64,000 nt of DNA from DASUPK01 sp963801055 (GCA_963801055.1 CAWDDE010000001.1:930001-994000), one strand, 5' to 3'. Counted from the stretch's first letter, positions 1 through 10,245 are shown. Numbers and translations are program-made. The notes: generated by a model from the letters alone, not told the origin.

Positions 1-1077
1 CTCGTAGGTAAGCGGATACTCCTTCTGCCAGGCGTGGATCTGATCCCACCAGGCGTCGAGCCGGCTGCGGTCGGCCTTGATGGCGCGGTACTCCTTGGTC
101 AGCTTCGGCAGGACCTCCTTGGCGTCCCCGACGATCGGGATGTGCGCCGGGACGTTCTTGGAGATCTCCGCCGGATCGATGTCGATGTGCACGAACTTGG
201 CGCGCGGCGCGAACTCTGAGAGCCTGCCGGTGATCCGGTCGTCGAAGCGGGCGCCGATCGCGACGATCAGGTCGGCGTTGTCCATCGAGTAGTTGGCCGT
301 GCGGGTGCCGTGCATGCCGAGCATCCCCAACCACTGCTCGTTTGGCGCCGGGAAGGCACCCAGGCCCATCACCGTGCAGGTGACGGGGAAGTTGTCGGCG
401 GTGCAGAGCTCGCGGAGCTCCTCGGAGGCGTTGGCGTTGATCACGCCGCCGCCCGCGTAGATCACGGGGCGCTGGGCGTTGGCGAGCGCCTTGGCGGCGA
501 TCCGGATCTGCTTGATGTTCCCCTCGGTCGAGGGCTTGTAGCCCGGCAGGTTCGGCGTCTCGGTGATCGGCTCGTACTCGATGTCGGCGCGCGAGAGATC
601 CTGCGGGACGTCGACCAGCACTGGCCCCGGGCGGCCGGTCGAGGCGAGGTGGAAGGCGGCGTGGACGTAGTCCGGGATGTAGCGGGGATCCTGGACCATG
701 AAGGAGTGCTTGACGATCGGCATCGTGATGCCGTTCACGTCGGCCTCCTGAAACCCGTCCGTGCCGATCAGCTCGGTGCGGACCTGGCCGGTGACGAAGA
801 CGGTCGGGACCGAGTCCATGATCGCGTCGGCGATCGGCGTGACCAGGTTGGTGGCCCCTGGCCCCGAGGTGGCGAACGCGACACCCACCCGGCCGGAGGC
901 TTTCGCGTAGCCCTCGGCCATGTGACCGGCGCCCTGTTCGTGGCGCGCCTGGATGTGGGTGATCTCGGCGTCGTGGACCGCGTCGTAGATGGGCAGGTTC
1001 GCTCCGCCGGGGATGCCGAAGATATGTCGCGTGCCCTCGGCCTTGAGGGCCTCCATCAGAGCGTCAGCAGCGCGCAT
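1..1077 (-). CDS. ilvB: Acetolactate synthase large subunit, C-terminally truncated by window edge
   Basis: Catalytic subunit of acetohydroxyacid synthase, the thiamine-diphosphate enzyme that condenses two pyruvates (or pyruvate and 2-oxobutyrate) at the head of branched-chain amino acid synthesis. The 359 codons in the window give the N-terminal TPP domain and most of the central domain: start MRAADALMEAL, GIPGGANLPIYDA, RHEQGAGHMAEGYA with the TPP-activating glutamate, and SGPGATNLVTPIADA. The C-terminal TPP/Mg domain lies past the left edge. ATG at 1077 is chosen because it gives the complete N-terminal helix. ilvN and ilvC would be expected beyond the edge. The function is secure; other TPP enzymes are less likely given the IlvB-type motifs. 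Confidence 0.93.
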   Translation of the reverse strand, partial: MRAADALMEALKAEGTRHIFGIPGGANLPIYDAVHDAEITHIQARHEQGAGHMAEGYAKASGRVGVAFATSGPGATNLVTPIADAIMDSVPTVFVTGQVRTELIGTDGFQEADVNGITMPIVKHSFMVQDPRYIPDYVHAAFHLASTGRPGPVLVDVPQDLSRADIEYEPITETPNLPGYKPSTEGNIKQIRIAAKALANAQRPVIYAGGGVINANASEELRELCTADNFPVTCTVMGLGAFPAPNEQWLGMLGMHGTRTANYSMDNADLIVAIGARFDDRITGRLSEFAPRAKFVHIDIDPAEISKNVPAHIPIVGDAKEVLPKLTKEYRAIKADRSRLDAWWDQIHAWQKEYPLTYE

Positions 1078-1149
1078 GGTCAGGCGATGGTAGCCAAGCG
1101 CCCTTGGCGGGCGCGAATCGTTCCTGTCCCCGTCGGAGCGGCCCGGTCC

Positions 1150-2325
1150 CTAGCGAGCGCCGGCGGGCTCCTGGGAGGGCCGCCACTGTGTCCGGGGGTC
1201 GATCGCCGAGTCGATCACGCGGTCGCGGTGGCGATCGATCGTCTTCAGCATCGAGCGGACCAGCTCGTCGCCGAGGTAGCTCGGCTGCAGACCCATGTCG
1301 AGCAGCTTCGTGTGGACGGGGTTGTAGTAGTGCTCCTCGAGCTCGACGCGCGGGTTTTCGAGGTGGTCGATCTCGACCTCGAGCCCAATCTCCGACCCGG
1401 CCCGCTGCACGAGGTCGGCGAGCTCGCCGACCTTGAAGGACTCCGTGAACTGGTTGAAGACGCGGTACTGGCCGGCGTCGGGCGGGTTGTTGACCGCCAG
1501 TTCGACGCACTGGAGCGTGTCGCGGATGTTGAGAAAGCCGCGGGTCTGGCCACCCTTGCCGTAGATGGTGAGCGGGTGGCCGATCACGGCCTGCACGCAG
1601 AAGCGATTGAGGACGGTCCCGAACCACTCGTCATAGTCGAAACGGGTGCAGAGTCCCTCGTCGCGTGCGGTCTCGTCGGTCTCGATGCCGTAGACGACCC
1701 CCTGGTTGAGGTCGGTCGAGCGCAGCCCCCAGATCCGGCACGCGAACTGGATGTTGTGCGAGTCGTGGACCTTCGAGAGGTGGTACAGCGAGCCGGGCAT
1801 CTTCGGGAAGGGCACCGTGTCCCTGCGGCCCTTGTGCTCGATCTCGATGAACCCCTCCTCGATGTCGATGTTGGGCGTGCCGTACTCGCCCATCGTGCCG
1901 AGCTTGACCAGATGGCAGTCGGGCGCGTGATCGCGAAGGAAGAAGAGCAGGTTGAGCGTGCCGATCACGTTCGTGTACTGGGTCTCGACGGCCTGCTCGC
2001 GGCTGGCCATCGAGAAGGGCGCCGAGGGCTGCTCCCCGTAGTGGATCACGGCCTCCGGCTTGGTCTCCACAACGACCTGCTCCAGGAAGGCCGGGTCCTC
2101 GATCGAGCCGACGTACGAACGGATCTGATTGCCCGAGACCTCCTCCCAGGCTGCGATCCGCCGATCGAGAGACCGGATCGGCGTCAGGGAATCGGTTCCG
2201 TGCCGCTCGTGCCAGCGCCGGCGCGAGAAGTTGTCGACGACGGAGACCTCATGCCCACCGGCCGAGAACCGCATCGCGGTCGGCCAGCCGAGATAGCCGT
2301 CGCCCCCGAGGATCAGGACGCGCAT
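1150..2325 (-). CDS. sqdB: UDP-sulfoquinovose synthase (SQD1/SqdB-like)
   Basis: NAD-dependent short-chain (extended SDR) enzyme that makes UDP-sulfoquinovose from UDP-glucose and sulfite, the head-group donor for the sulfolipid SQDG. It opens with the Rossmann motif MRVLILGGDGYLGWPTAMRF. It carries the SQD1 signature HYGEQPSAPFSM, the catalytic YHLSK (Tyr-x-x-x-Lys) after KMPGSLY, and YGKGGQTRGFLNIRDT. The length of 391 residues is typical for the family. The upstream in-frame ATG at 2373 would add 16 unrelated residues, so the ATG at 2325 is preferred. It is divergent from the GT2 gene at 2376, with only 50 bp between the starts. No sqdX-type GT4 sulfoquinovosyltransferase is visible in the window. 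Confidence 0.88.
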   Translation of the reverse strand: MRVLILGGDGYLGWPTAMRFSAGGHEVSVVDNFSRRRWHERHGTDSLTPIRSLDRRIAAWEEVSGNQIRSYVGSIEDPAFLEQVVVETKPEAVIHYGEQPSAPFSMASREQAVETQYTNVIGTLNLLFFLRDHAPDCHLVKLGTMGEYGTPNIDIEEGFIEIEHKGRRDTVPFPKMPGSLYHLSKVHDSHNIQFACRIWGLRSTDLNQGVVYGIETDETARDEGLCTRFDYDEWFGTVLNRFCVQAVIGHPLTIYGKGGQTRGFLNIRDTLQCVELAVNNPPDAGQYRVFNQFTESFKVGELADLVQRAGSEIGLEVEIDHLENPRVELEEHYYNPVHTKLLDMGLQPSYLGDELVRSMLKTIDRHRDRVIDSAIDPRTQWRPSQEPAGAR

Positions 2326-2375
2326 GGTGAACGCGGCAGGGTACCGCCCAACGGGGCGCATCGTCGTGCCCACCG

Positions 2376-3482
2376 GTGCATTTGAGCAGGGCTATTCTGG
2401 CCGCCGCCTTGACCGTCCCGGTGATCGCCTCGGTCTTCCCAGAAGAGCTGACCGCGCTCCGCGCGTTCGGCCTCGTCTTCGCGGTGCTGCTGATTGCGTT
2501 CGCCATCTGGCGGCGGCGCTCGATGTCGAACGGGGCCGTTCTGCTGGCGATCTTCGGCGGGATCGCGCTCGCGATCGTCTCCGGGACCGAGCTGCTCGAC
2601 GCACTGCTCTCGGCGTTCGCCTTTGAGCGCGGCAACGGCGGGCGGATCCTGGGCCTCGCGGTATTCGCAATTGTGATCCTCTTCCTGCTCGTCCTGCGTG
2701 CGCTGACCGAGAGCGCGCGGATGAACCAACAGCTCTCGGCTCTGCTCGAGGGCCTCGCCTGGGAGGAGTTCCGTGAGGCCAAGCTGCCGCAGCGCTTCCG
2801 CGACAAGGTCGCTGTTGTCATTCCCGCCTACGACGAGGCCGAAAGCGTCGGCGACGTCGTGCGGCAGATCCCCGACGAGGTCTGCGGCGAGAAGACGGCC
2901 GTGCTGGTCGTCGACGACGGCTCACGCGACGACACGAGCGAGGCCGCGGCGAAGGAGGGTGCAATCGTCGCCCGCCACGTGATCAACCGCGGCGGCGGCG
3001 CCGCCTTGCGGACGGGCTACCGGCTGATGGCGGAATCGGGCGCGCTCGTGGTGGTGACGCTCGACGCCGACGGCCAGCACCTGCCCAGCGAGATGGAGAG
3101 GCTGGTGAAGCCCGTGCTCGACGACGAGGTGGACGTCGCCCACGGCTCGCGGGTGCTGGGCGAGGCCGACCCGAACTCCCGCTCTCGCGAGCTGGGAATC
3201 GTCTTCTTCAACAAGATGGTCTCCTTTATCACGCGGACCAAGGTCTCGGATTGCTCGAACGGCTACCGCGCGGTCCGCACCACGGTTCTGCCCCAGCTGG
3301 TGCTGCGCCAGGAGCAGTTCCACACCTCGGAGTTCCTGATCGAGGCGATCAAGCGCGGCATCCCGGCGAAGGAGGTGCCGGTGACCGTCGCCAAGCGCGC
3401 GTACGGCCACTCGAAGAAGCCGGCGGTGACCCGCTACAGCATCGGCTTCGCGAACGCGATCGTCCGCACCTGGCTGCGCTAG
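2376..3482 (+). CDS. Membrane-linked family 2 glycosyltransferase (dolichyl-phosphate-mannose synthase type)
   Basis: 368-residue protein. The N-terminal 120 residues hold about three hydrophobic segments (DUF2304-like layout). A cytosolic GT2 domain starts near VAVVIPAYDEAESVGDVV. Visible motifs are VVDDGSRDDTSEAA (nucleotide-sugar binding), LDADGQHLP (the DxD-type metal site) and the acceptor region SDCSNGYRAV. GT2 enzymes of this type load a sugar on a polyprenyl phosphate at the inner membrane face. It starts with GTG at 2376, head to head with sqdB, so a shared promoter region is likely. A role in sulfolipid or wall glycan assembly is inference from position only; the donor and acceptor cannot be read from sequence. 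Confidence 0.8.
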   Translation: MHLSRAILAAALTVPVIASVFPEELTALRAFGLVFAVLLIAFAIWRRRSMSNGAVLLAIFGGIALAIVSGTELLDALLSAFAFERGNGGRILGLAVFAIVILFLLVLRALTESARMNQQLSALLEGLAWEEFREAKLPQRFRDKVAVVIPAYDEAESVGDVVRQIPDEVCGEKTAVLVVDDGSRDDTSEAAAKEGAIVARHVINRGGGAALRTGYRLMAESGALVVVTLDADGQHLPSEMERLVKPVLDDEVDVAHGSRVLGEADPNSRSRELGIVFFNKMVSFITRTKVSDCSNGYRAVRTTVLPQLVLRQEQFHTSEFLIEAIKRGIPAKEVPVTVAKRAYGHSKKPAVTRYSIGFANAIVRTWLR

Positions 3483-3540
3483 TGCGCGGCGCCTTATCGG
3501 TCTATTTCACGGGTAGGTCGCCACACACCCCTTGCAAACG

Positions 3541-3834
3541 TCACGCCCGGTGCGCCGGACCAGGACGAACCTCTGAGGGGTCCGGCAGGTAGAGGTCGGT
3601 GCCACACCGCGGGCAAACCTGGACGTGGAGCTTGAGGACCTTGTTGCAGGTCGGGCAGCGCCGCTCGGGCTCCTCGTGCTCGGAGCGATAGAGGACCGCC
3701 GCGATCAGGCCCAGCAGCGGCAGGACCGTCCCGACCAGGAACCAGAGGAAGAAGGAGCTGCCCTTGCGCCGGCCAACGATGCCGGTGGTGAGGCCGAAGA
3801 GCAGGGCGACGATCAAGTAGGGAGCGCCGGCCAT
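3541..3834 (-). CDS. Small two-helix membrane protein with C-terminal zinc ribbon
   Basis: 97 residues. Two hydrophobic segments (about residues 5-20 and 28-47: PYLIVALLFGLTTG and FFLWFLVGTVLPLLGLIAAV) are followed by a cytosolic zinc ribbon with two CxxC pairs, RRCPTCNKVL and QVCPRCGTDLY. The family is a frequent hypothetical in actinobacteria and I cannot name its role. It lies 25 bp past the end of gatB on the same strand and could be cotranscribed with the gat operon. The intact four-cysteine knuckle argues that it is a real gene. Confidence 0.7.
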   Translation of the reverse strand: MAGAPYLIVALLFGLTTGIVGRRKGSSFFLWFLVGTVLPLLGLIAAVLYRSEHEEPERRCPTCNKVLKLHVQVCPRCGTDLYLPDPSEVRPGPAHRA

Positions 3835-3859
3835 CTGGCTCAGGGTAGAACCGCCGCGC

Positions 3860-5328
<1,469 letters not shown>

Positions 5329-5329
<1 letters not shown>

Positions 5330-5622
5330 CACAGGCCCCACCCCCTGACGGTCGCCTCATCGGCGCCGAAGTAGTGGCCGACCTCGTGGAGCACCGTCTG
5401 CCTGACGCTCTCGCGGCTGGTGTGGTGCTCGCGGTAGATGATGATCCGCGGCAGGCCGCCCCTCGGATCGAACAGACCGAGCAGCCGCCCGCTCGGGTGC
5501 CGATCCTCGACGATCACCGCGACGTTGGTGAGCTGCGAGGCGATTTCCGGTGGCAACGAGTCCAGCGCGTCCCTGACCGCCCCGCTGAACTCCTCGTCGC
5601 TGAGCGCCGGCGCGCGTCTCAT
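5329..5622 (-). CDS. Zincin-like metallopeptidase (HExxH, PF06262 type) inside the gat operon
   Basis: 97-residue minimal zinc metallopeptidase fold. The active site is VLHEVGHYFGADE (HExxH with a downstream Asp/Glu as third ligand), preceded by PRIIIYREHHTSRESVRQT. Length and order match the short zincin family common in actinobacteria, whose substrate is unknown to me. The gene is locked between gatA and gatB: its ATG overlaps the gatA stop (ATGA) and its TGA overlaps the gatB start. It must therefore be translated with the amidotransferase subunits. No signal peptide is visible, so it acts in the cytosol. Confidence 0.85.
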
Positions 5623-7129
5623 CCCGCCGCTCCGTTCCCGTCACGGCGGAAGCCGATCGCACGCTCGAGGGCGTGGGCCGCGTCGAGCATCGCCGAGTCG
5701 CTGAAGGCCGGGCCCGCGATCTGGAATCCGACTGGCAAACGGGTCGCGCTGTCGCGCGCCCTCGCATCATCCGGCCCGCCGCCGTCGGGCTGCGCCACGC
5801 CGGCGGGGATCGAGATCGCCGGGATCCCGGCCAGCGGCATCGGCACGGTGCAGTAGTCCGACAGGTACATCGCCAGGGGATCGTCCGTGCGTTCCCCGAG
5901 CTTGAAGGCAACCGTCGGCGAGGTCGGGGCGACGACGAAGTCGAAGCGCTCGAAGGCTCTGGCGAAATCCTCGGCGATCTTGGTGCGGACCCGCTGGGCG
6001 CGGCCGTAGTAGGCCTCGTAGTAGCCGGAGGAGAGCGCGTAGGTGCCGAGCATGATGCGGCGCTTCACCTCCGCGCCGAATCCCAGCGCCCGGGTTTCCT
6101 CGTACATCTCGGTCAGGTCCTCGGCCGCGACCCGTAACCCGTAGCGCACGCCGTCGAATCTCGCCAGGTTCGCCGAGGCCTCCGCCGGAGCGAGCACGTA
6201 GTAGGCGGAGATGCCGTGCCTGGCGTGCGGGAGCTCGGTCTCGGCGACCTCGCCGCCGAGCTCCTCGATCAGGGCCACGGTCCGCTCGAAGACCTCGCGG
6301 ACGCCGGATTCGATCCCCTCCGCCTCGCCGGCGAGCTCCTTCGGCACCCCGAAGCTGAGTCCTTTGAGGTCCTCGCGGCGGGGCAGCACGATGCCGCCGT
6401 CGATGCCGATCGAGGTCGAATCGCAGTGATCTCTCCCCTCGACGGCCTGGAGCAGCAGAGCCGCGTCGGTCACGTCGCGGGTCAGCGGGCCGCACTGGTC
6501 GAGCGAGGAGGCGAAGGCGATCATCCCGTAGCGCGACACCGCGCCGTAGGTGGGCTTCATCCCGACGACCCCGCAGAGCGCGGCCGGCTGGCGGATCGAG
6601 CCACCGGTGTCGGTGCCGATCGCGCACGGCGCCAGCCGTGCCGCGACGGCCGCCGCGCTCCCTCCGGAGGAACCGCCCGGGACGCGACCCGAGTCCCAGG
6701 GATTGAGCACCGGCCCGTAGCCGGAGTTCTCGTTCGAGGACCCCATCGCGAACTCGTCCATGTTGGCCTTCCCGAGCACCCGGGCCCCGGCGGCCCGAAG
6801 CAGGCGGACGGCCGTGGCCGTGTATGGCGGGCGGTAGCCCTCCAGGATCCGCGAGCCCGCCGTCGTCGGGATGCCTTCGGTGCAGAAGATGTCCTTCACC
6901 GCCACCGGGATCCCGGCCAACGGGCGGTCGGGATCGAGCGGGTCCTGGCGGCGCGGGTCCCCTCGAGATCCGCCTGGGCGGCGTCCTCGGCTGTCCACAG
7001 GAAGGCGTTCAGCGAGTCACCGGCGGCCGCCTGCCGATAGGCGTCGAAGTACTCGTCCGCCGCCAGCTCCCCCGAGCGGATGCGATCGGCCGCCTGCGCG
7101 ACCGTGAGCTCGATCAGCTCCTCGCCCAT
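5619..7129 (-). CDS. gatA: Asp/Glu-tRNA amidotransferase subunit A (apparent frameshift near 6960)
   Basis: Amidase-signature subunit of GatCAB; it hydrolyses glutamine and channels ammonia to GatB. The first 56 codons (MGEELIELTVAQAADRI...) lie in one frame and the rest (PLAGIPVAVKDIF onward) in another, with the switch at the cccc run 6959-6962. One extra base there restores a continuous protein. The Ser-cis-Ser-Lys triad is intact: the Lys in AVKDIFCTEG and the serines in PGGSSGGSAAAVAARLAP and GTDTGGSIRQPAAL. A stretch DDARARDSATR near the C terminus, just before LPVGFQIAGPAF, is an insertion relative to normal GatA and coincides with a dispersed repeat (5739-5767). The gene is essential in organisms lacking GlnRS, so a sequencing indel is more likely than a true lesion. 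Confidence 0.92.
5739..5767 (-). repeat. Dispersed 29-bp repeat, copy A (inside gatA)
   Basis: The plus strand begins ACGGGTCGCGCTGTCGCGCG and ends CCCTCGCAT. It is 28/29 identical to the copy at 10707-10735 and identical to the copy at 42076-42104. Read on the minus strand in the gatA frame it encodes ARARDSATR, which is extra to the normal GatA sequence. The arms GGGTCGCGC and GCGCGCCC can form an imperfect hairpin around TGT. Confidence 0.85.
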
Positions 7130-7414
7130 CTACGCCTGCGGCGAGGGGACGCGGAAGGAGCCGGAGGCCGGGTCCGGCGCCCGCTCGAGGACCTCGTCGC
7201 GCGACCAGCTCGGGCGCGGGCTGTCCGGCCGCAGGACGTTCTCGAGCGCGATCACGTGAGAGGTCGGCTCGACGCCGTCGAGGTCGAGCTCGGAGATCCG
7301 GTCGACGTGCTCGAGGATCCCGGAGAGCTCGGCGGCCATCCGCTCGATCTCGTCATCGGTCAGCTTCAGCCGGGCCAGCCTCGCGACGTGCAGAACCTGC
7401 TCGCGGTCGATCAT
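7130..7414 (-). CDS. gatC: Asp/Glu-tRNA amidotransferase subunit C
   Basis: 94-residue GatC, the belt that holds GatA and GatB together. The family pattern is clear: MIDREQVLHVARLARLKLTD, a central helix ending LEHVDRISELDLDGVEPTSH, and the conserved VLRPDSPRPSWSRDEVL tail. The TAG stop directly abuts the gatA ATG, so the order is gatC-gatA-peptidase-gatB. The start at 7414 is chosen by homology; an ATG at 7426 would add MIRS. A divergent membrane-protein gene begins 57 bp upstream, so the operon promoter must lie in 7415-7471. Confidence 0.93.
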   Translation of the reverse strand: MIDREQVLHVARLARLKLTDDEIERMAAELSGILEHVDRISELDLDGVEPTSHVIALENVLRPDSPRPSWSRDEVLERAPDPASGSFRVPSPQA

Positions 7415-7471
7415 CGATCGGATCATAGGAGCGGCGGCTCCTGGCCAGCTGGCCAGTTAGGATGCCGCGCC

Positions 7472-7912
7472 ATGACGGGGGAGAGAGCCGAGCGCTTCGT
7501 CGTCTTCAACCTCCGTCTGATGGCGGTCGGCTTCGCCGTCACCGGGTTCTTCTTCATCGCCTGGCCCGACGGGACGCTCGCCCGCCTCACCGAGCTCGGC
7601 GATCACTTCGGCTTTCACACGCCCGCGCCGAAGACGGAGGAGCGGCTCTGGCTCTCGCTCGGCTTCGCCTATATGGTCGTGATCACGGCGATTGCCCTGA
7701 TCGCCTCGACCGACGTCGTCCGCCACCGGCCGATGCTGCTCGCGCTCGCCGCGGGCAAGGCCGCCTCGTCGATCACCTCCCTGATCTTCTTCATCGAGGA
7801 CGACGTCTTCGTCTACCTGCTGAACGGGATCGTCGACGGTTTCCTCGTCTTCGCGTCTCTACTGCTCTGGTCGCTTGCGGGCCGGGTTGGTTCGCCGGCC
7901 GCGCCCCCCTGA
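7472..7912 (+). CDS. Four-helix membrane protein, unknown
   Basis: 146 residues with about four hydrophobic segments (LRLMAVGFAVTGFFFIAWP, LSLGFAYMVVITAIALIAS, PMLLALAAGKAASSITSLIFF, LLNGIVDGFLVFASLLLWSL). No catalytic motif is seen and I do not recognise the family. It reads from ATG at 7472, divergent from gatC. Its stop (7910-7912) lies in the same frame as, and 15 nt before, the first codon that looks like GMC oxidoreductase sequence. The two genes are thus probably cotranscribed and may be translationally coupled. Confidence 0.7.
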   Translation: MTGERAERFVVFNLRLMAVGFAVTGFFFIAWPDGTLARLTELGDHFGFHTPAPKTEERLWLSLGFAYMVVITAIALIASTDVVRHRPMLLALAAGKAASSITSLIFFIEDDVFVYLLNGIVDGFLVFASLLLWSLAGRVGSPAAPP

Positions 7913-8068
7913 AGGCGCCCGCCGGGGCTGCGGGCCGCCGAGCTGCGGACTCTGCGAGCGATCGCGGAGGCCATCGCCCCTGGTGAGGACGGTCTGCCCG
8001 CCGCCGAGACGCAGGTACCGGTCGCCGAGCCGCTGGCGCGCTTCCTCTCACGGCTGCCCGCCCGCACC

Positions 8069-9847
8069 GTGCAGGTGGTGCGGCTGGCGCTGCGGGCCTT
8101 CGAGTGGCTGCCCTTTCCACGGCGCTTCAGCCGGTTGAGCGTCGAGGCGCGCTCGGAGTACCTGGCGAAGATGGAGGGATCCCGGTTCGCGGTCTACCGC
8201 GACCTCCTGCTGCTCGCGAAGCTGCTGGCGACGATCGGCTGGGCCCGCGACGAGCGGGTCCGGACGGCCGTCGGCTTCGAGGCGCGCTGCGCCGTCGCCG
8301 AGGGGGGGCCCGAGCCGGCCTCGAGCGGGGTCGGCGACCTGGAGCCGCGCGGCGCCGGCGAGGAATGCGACGTAGCGATCGTCGGCTCCGGAGCGGGCGG
8401 CGCCGTCGCGGCGGCGACCCTGGCCGAGGCGGGACTCGACGTGATCGTGCTCGAGTCAGGGCCGTACGTGGATCGCGCGAGCTATCCGAGCGATCCGCTC
8501 GAGGGGCTCCCCCTGCTCTACCGCGACGGGGGGATGACGATCGCCTCCGGTAAGCCTGCCATTCCGGTGCCGGTGGGCCGCACCGTGGGCGGAACCACCG
8601 TGATCAACTCCGGAACCTGCTTCCGAGCTCCGCGCGAGGTCCTCGAGTCATGGCGCGACCACGAGGGCCTCCCCTGGGCGGTGGAGCTCGACCCGCTCTA
8701 CGAGGCGGCGGAGGAAGTGCTCGCGGTGACCCCGCTCGACCCCGAGACGATGGGCCGGAATGGCCAGCTCTGCATGGAGGGCGCCCGAGCGCTGGGCGCG
8801 AGCGGCGGGACGATCAGCCGAAACGCCGGTCGCTGCGTGCAATGCAGCTCGTGTCCGCTCGGCTGCCGGATCGACGCCAAAAGGGCCGCGCACGTCTCCT
8901 ACCTTCCCCGTGCCGTCGCCGCTGGGGCACGGGTGCGTGCCGGCGTCCAGGTCCAGCGGGTGCTGACGGAGGGCGGGCGGGTCACCGGGCTCGCCTGTCG
9001 AGCGGGCATGCCGACCACCGCCGCGCAGGAGCTGCGTCGAAACGGACGCCCAACCGCGGGCCGCGACTGGGCGGTGCGCGCCAAGGCGGTGATCAGCGCC
9101 GGCGGCGCCTTCGGCACGCCCGAGCTGCTGCTCCGCTCCGGGATCCGCCATCCGGCGCTGGGGCGACATCTGCACATCCACCCTGCCGCCTGGATCGGCG
9201 CGCGCTACGAGGAGGAGGTGCGCGGTTGGGAGGGGGTCATGCAGAGCTATTACGTCGACCAGTGGCAGCCGAAGGGGATCCTGCTCGAGGCGACGTTCAC
9301 ACCCCTCTCCTTCGGCGCGCAGTGGCTGCCGGGGGTGGGGGCGGCGTTCTCTGATCGGGTCGCCAACTTCGACCGCATCGCCTCGATCGGGGTCCATCTT
9401 CACGACCGCTCCGAGGGCCGAGTCGGGCTGAGCTCGAACGGCTCCCTGCGGCTCTCCTACCACCTGTTGGAGGAGGAGGCGCGGCGCATCCAGTTCGGGA
9501 TCGCCAGGGCGGCCGAGATCCACTTCGCCGCCGGCGCCAGCGAGGTCTACCCCAACGTCGGCCCCGTGTCGGTCATCAAGCGGGGCCGGCTCGACGATTT
9601 CGAGTCGATGGGGTTGCGGCCCGCCGATCTGCGTCTCGAGGCCTTCCACCCGATGAGCACGGCGCGGGCTGGCACCGATCCCGGGGCCAGCGTCTGCGAC
9701 CCCGACGGCGCGGTGCGCGCCACAGAGTGCCTCTACGTCGCCGACGCGAGCCTGCTGCCGACCTCGGTGGGCGTCAACCCGATGATGACGATCATCGCCA
9801 GCGCGACCCACGTGGCGCGCGGCGCAGCCGCCGCTCTAAGCGGCTGA
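8069..9847 (+). CDS. GMC family FAD-dependent oxidoreductase (long-chain alcohol oxidase/choline dehydrogenase-like)
   Basis: Flavoenzyme that oxidises an alcohol group; the substrate cannot be read. FAD binding is shown by CDVAIVGSGAGGAVAAATLA about 110 residues in and by VGRTVGGTTVINSGTCFRAP. A cysteine cluster GRCVQCSSCPLGCRIDAKR is typical of the long-chain alcohol oxidase branch. The C-terminal GMC motif is HPMSTARAG...LYVADASLLPTSVGVNPMMTI. GTG at 8069 is the first ordinary start, but family-like sequence (LRAAELRTLRAIAEAIAP) continues in frame upstream to a CTG at 7928, just after the previous stop. The true start is therefore probably upstream of 8069. The 3' end overlaps the convergent gene at 9836 by 12 bp. 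Confidence 0.85.
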   Translation: MQVVRLALRAFEWLPFPRRFSRLSVEARSEYLAKMEGSRFAVYRDLLLLAKLLATIGWARDERVRTAVGFEARCAVAEGGPEPASSGVGDLEPRGAGEECDVAIVGSGAGGAVAAATLAEAGLDVIVLESGPYVDRASYPSDPLEGLPLLYRDGGMTIASGKPAIPVPVGRTVGGTTVINSGTCFRAPREVLESWRDHEGLPWAVELDPLYEAAEEVLAVTPLDPETMGRNGQLCMEGARALGASGGTISRNAGRCVQCSSCPLGCRIDAKRAAHVSYLPRAVAAGARVRAGVQVQRVLTEGGRVTGLACRAGMPTTAAQELRRNGRPTAGRDWAVRAKAVISAGGAFGTPELLLRSGIRHPALGRHLHIHPAAWIGARYEEEVRGWEGVMQSYYVDQWQPKGILLEATFTPLSFGAQWLPGVGAAFSDRVANFDRIASIGVHLHDRSEGRVGLSSNGSLRLSYHLLEEEARRIQFGIARAAEIHFAAGASEVYPNVGPVSVIKRGRLDDFESMGLRPADLRLEAFHPMSTARAGTDPGASVCDPDGAVRATECLYVADASLLPTSVGVNPMMTIIASATHVARGAAAALSG

Positions 9848-10237
9848 CGGCTGCATGCCCCGCGGCTCCTGCATTCCCAGGTAGCCCCCGAAGGTGACGC
9901 CAGCCGCGGCGACCAGGCCGAGCCACGCCCCGATCTCCCTGCCCACGTCTGCCCCACCCGGCGGGTTGATCAGGCGGTAGGCGATCAGGATCAGCGCCAG
10001 TCCCCCGAACAACGCGGTCACGGCGGACCCGGCGACCGGATAGCTGACCGACAAGTGGGTGAGCACCACGATCGCGACAGAGAGGCCGGCGAGCGCGGCG
10101 GCGGCCATCACCAGGTCGATCACGCCGAACGACTGCCAGGCGGTGGCGTTCTCACCACCTGCCGAGTACCAGGGGAGAAAGCTGACGACGAGCAGGCCGA
10201 GGCCCGAGACCGCCCCGACCAGCTCGCCCAGCCTCAA
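9836..10237 (-). CDS. Four-helix membrane protein, paralogue of the next upstream gene
   Basis: 133 residues from TTG at 10237. It has about four hydrophobic segments (LVGAVSGLGLLVVSFLPWYS, IDLVMAAAALAGLSVAIVVL, AVTALFGGLALILIAYRLIN, LGLVAAAGVTFGGYLGMQE). The shared features FLPWY near the N terminus and GGYLGMQE at the end make it a paralogue of the 10246-10683 product. The start codon lies 9 bp past that gene's stop. The longer frame to 10312 would overlap that gene and has no ATG, GTG or TTG with membrane-like sequence behind it. The function is unknown. Confidence 0.62.
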   Translation of the reverse strand: MRLGELVGAVSGLGLLVVSFLPWYSAGGENATAWQSFGVIDLVMAAAALAGLSVAIVVLTHLSVSYPVAGSAVTALFGGLALILIAYRLINPPGGADVGREIGAWLGLVAAAGVTFGGYLGMQEPRGMQPSAA

Positions 10238-10245
10238 TCTCCGAG

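Noticed and set aside
310..2385. 691-codon plus-strand open frame
   Set aside because: Antisense shadow of ilvB and sqdB; low-complexity Arg/Val/Asp translation without motifs.
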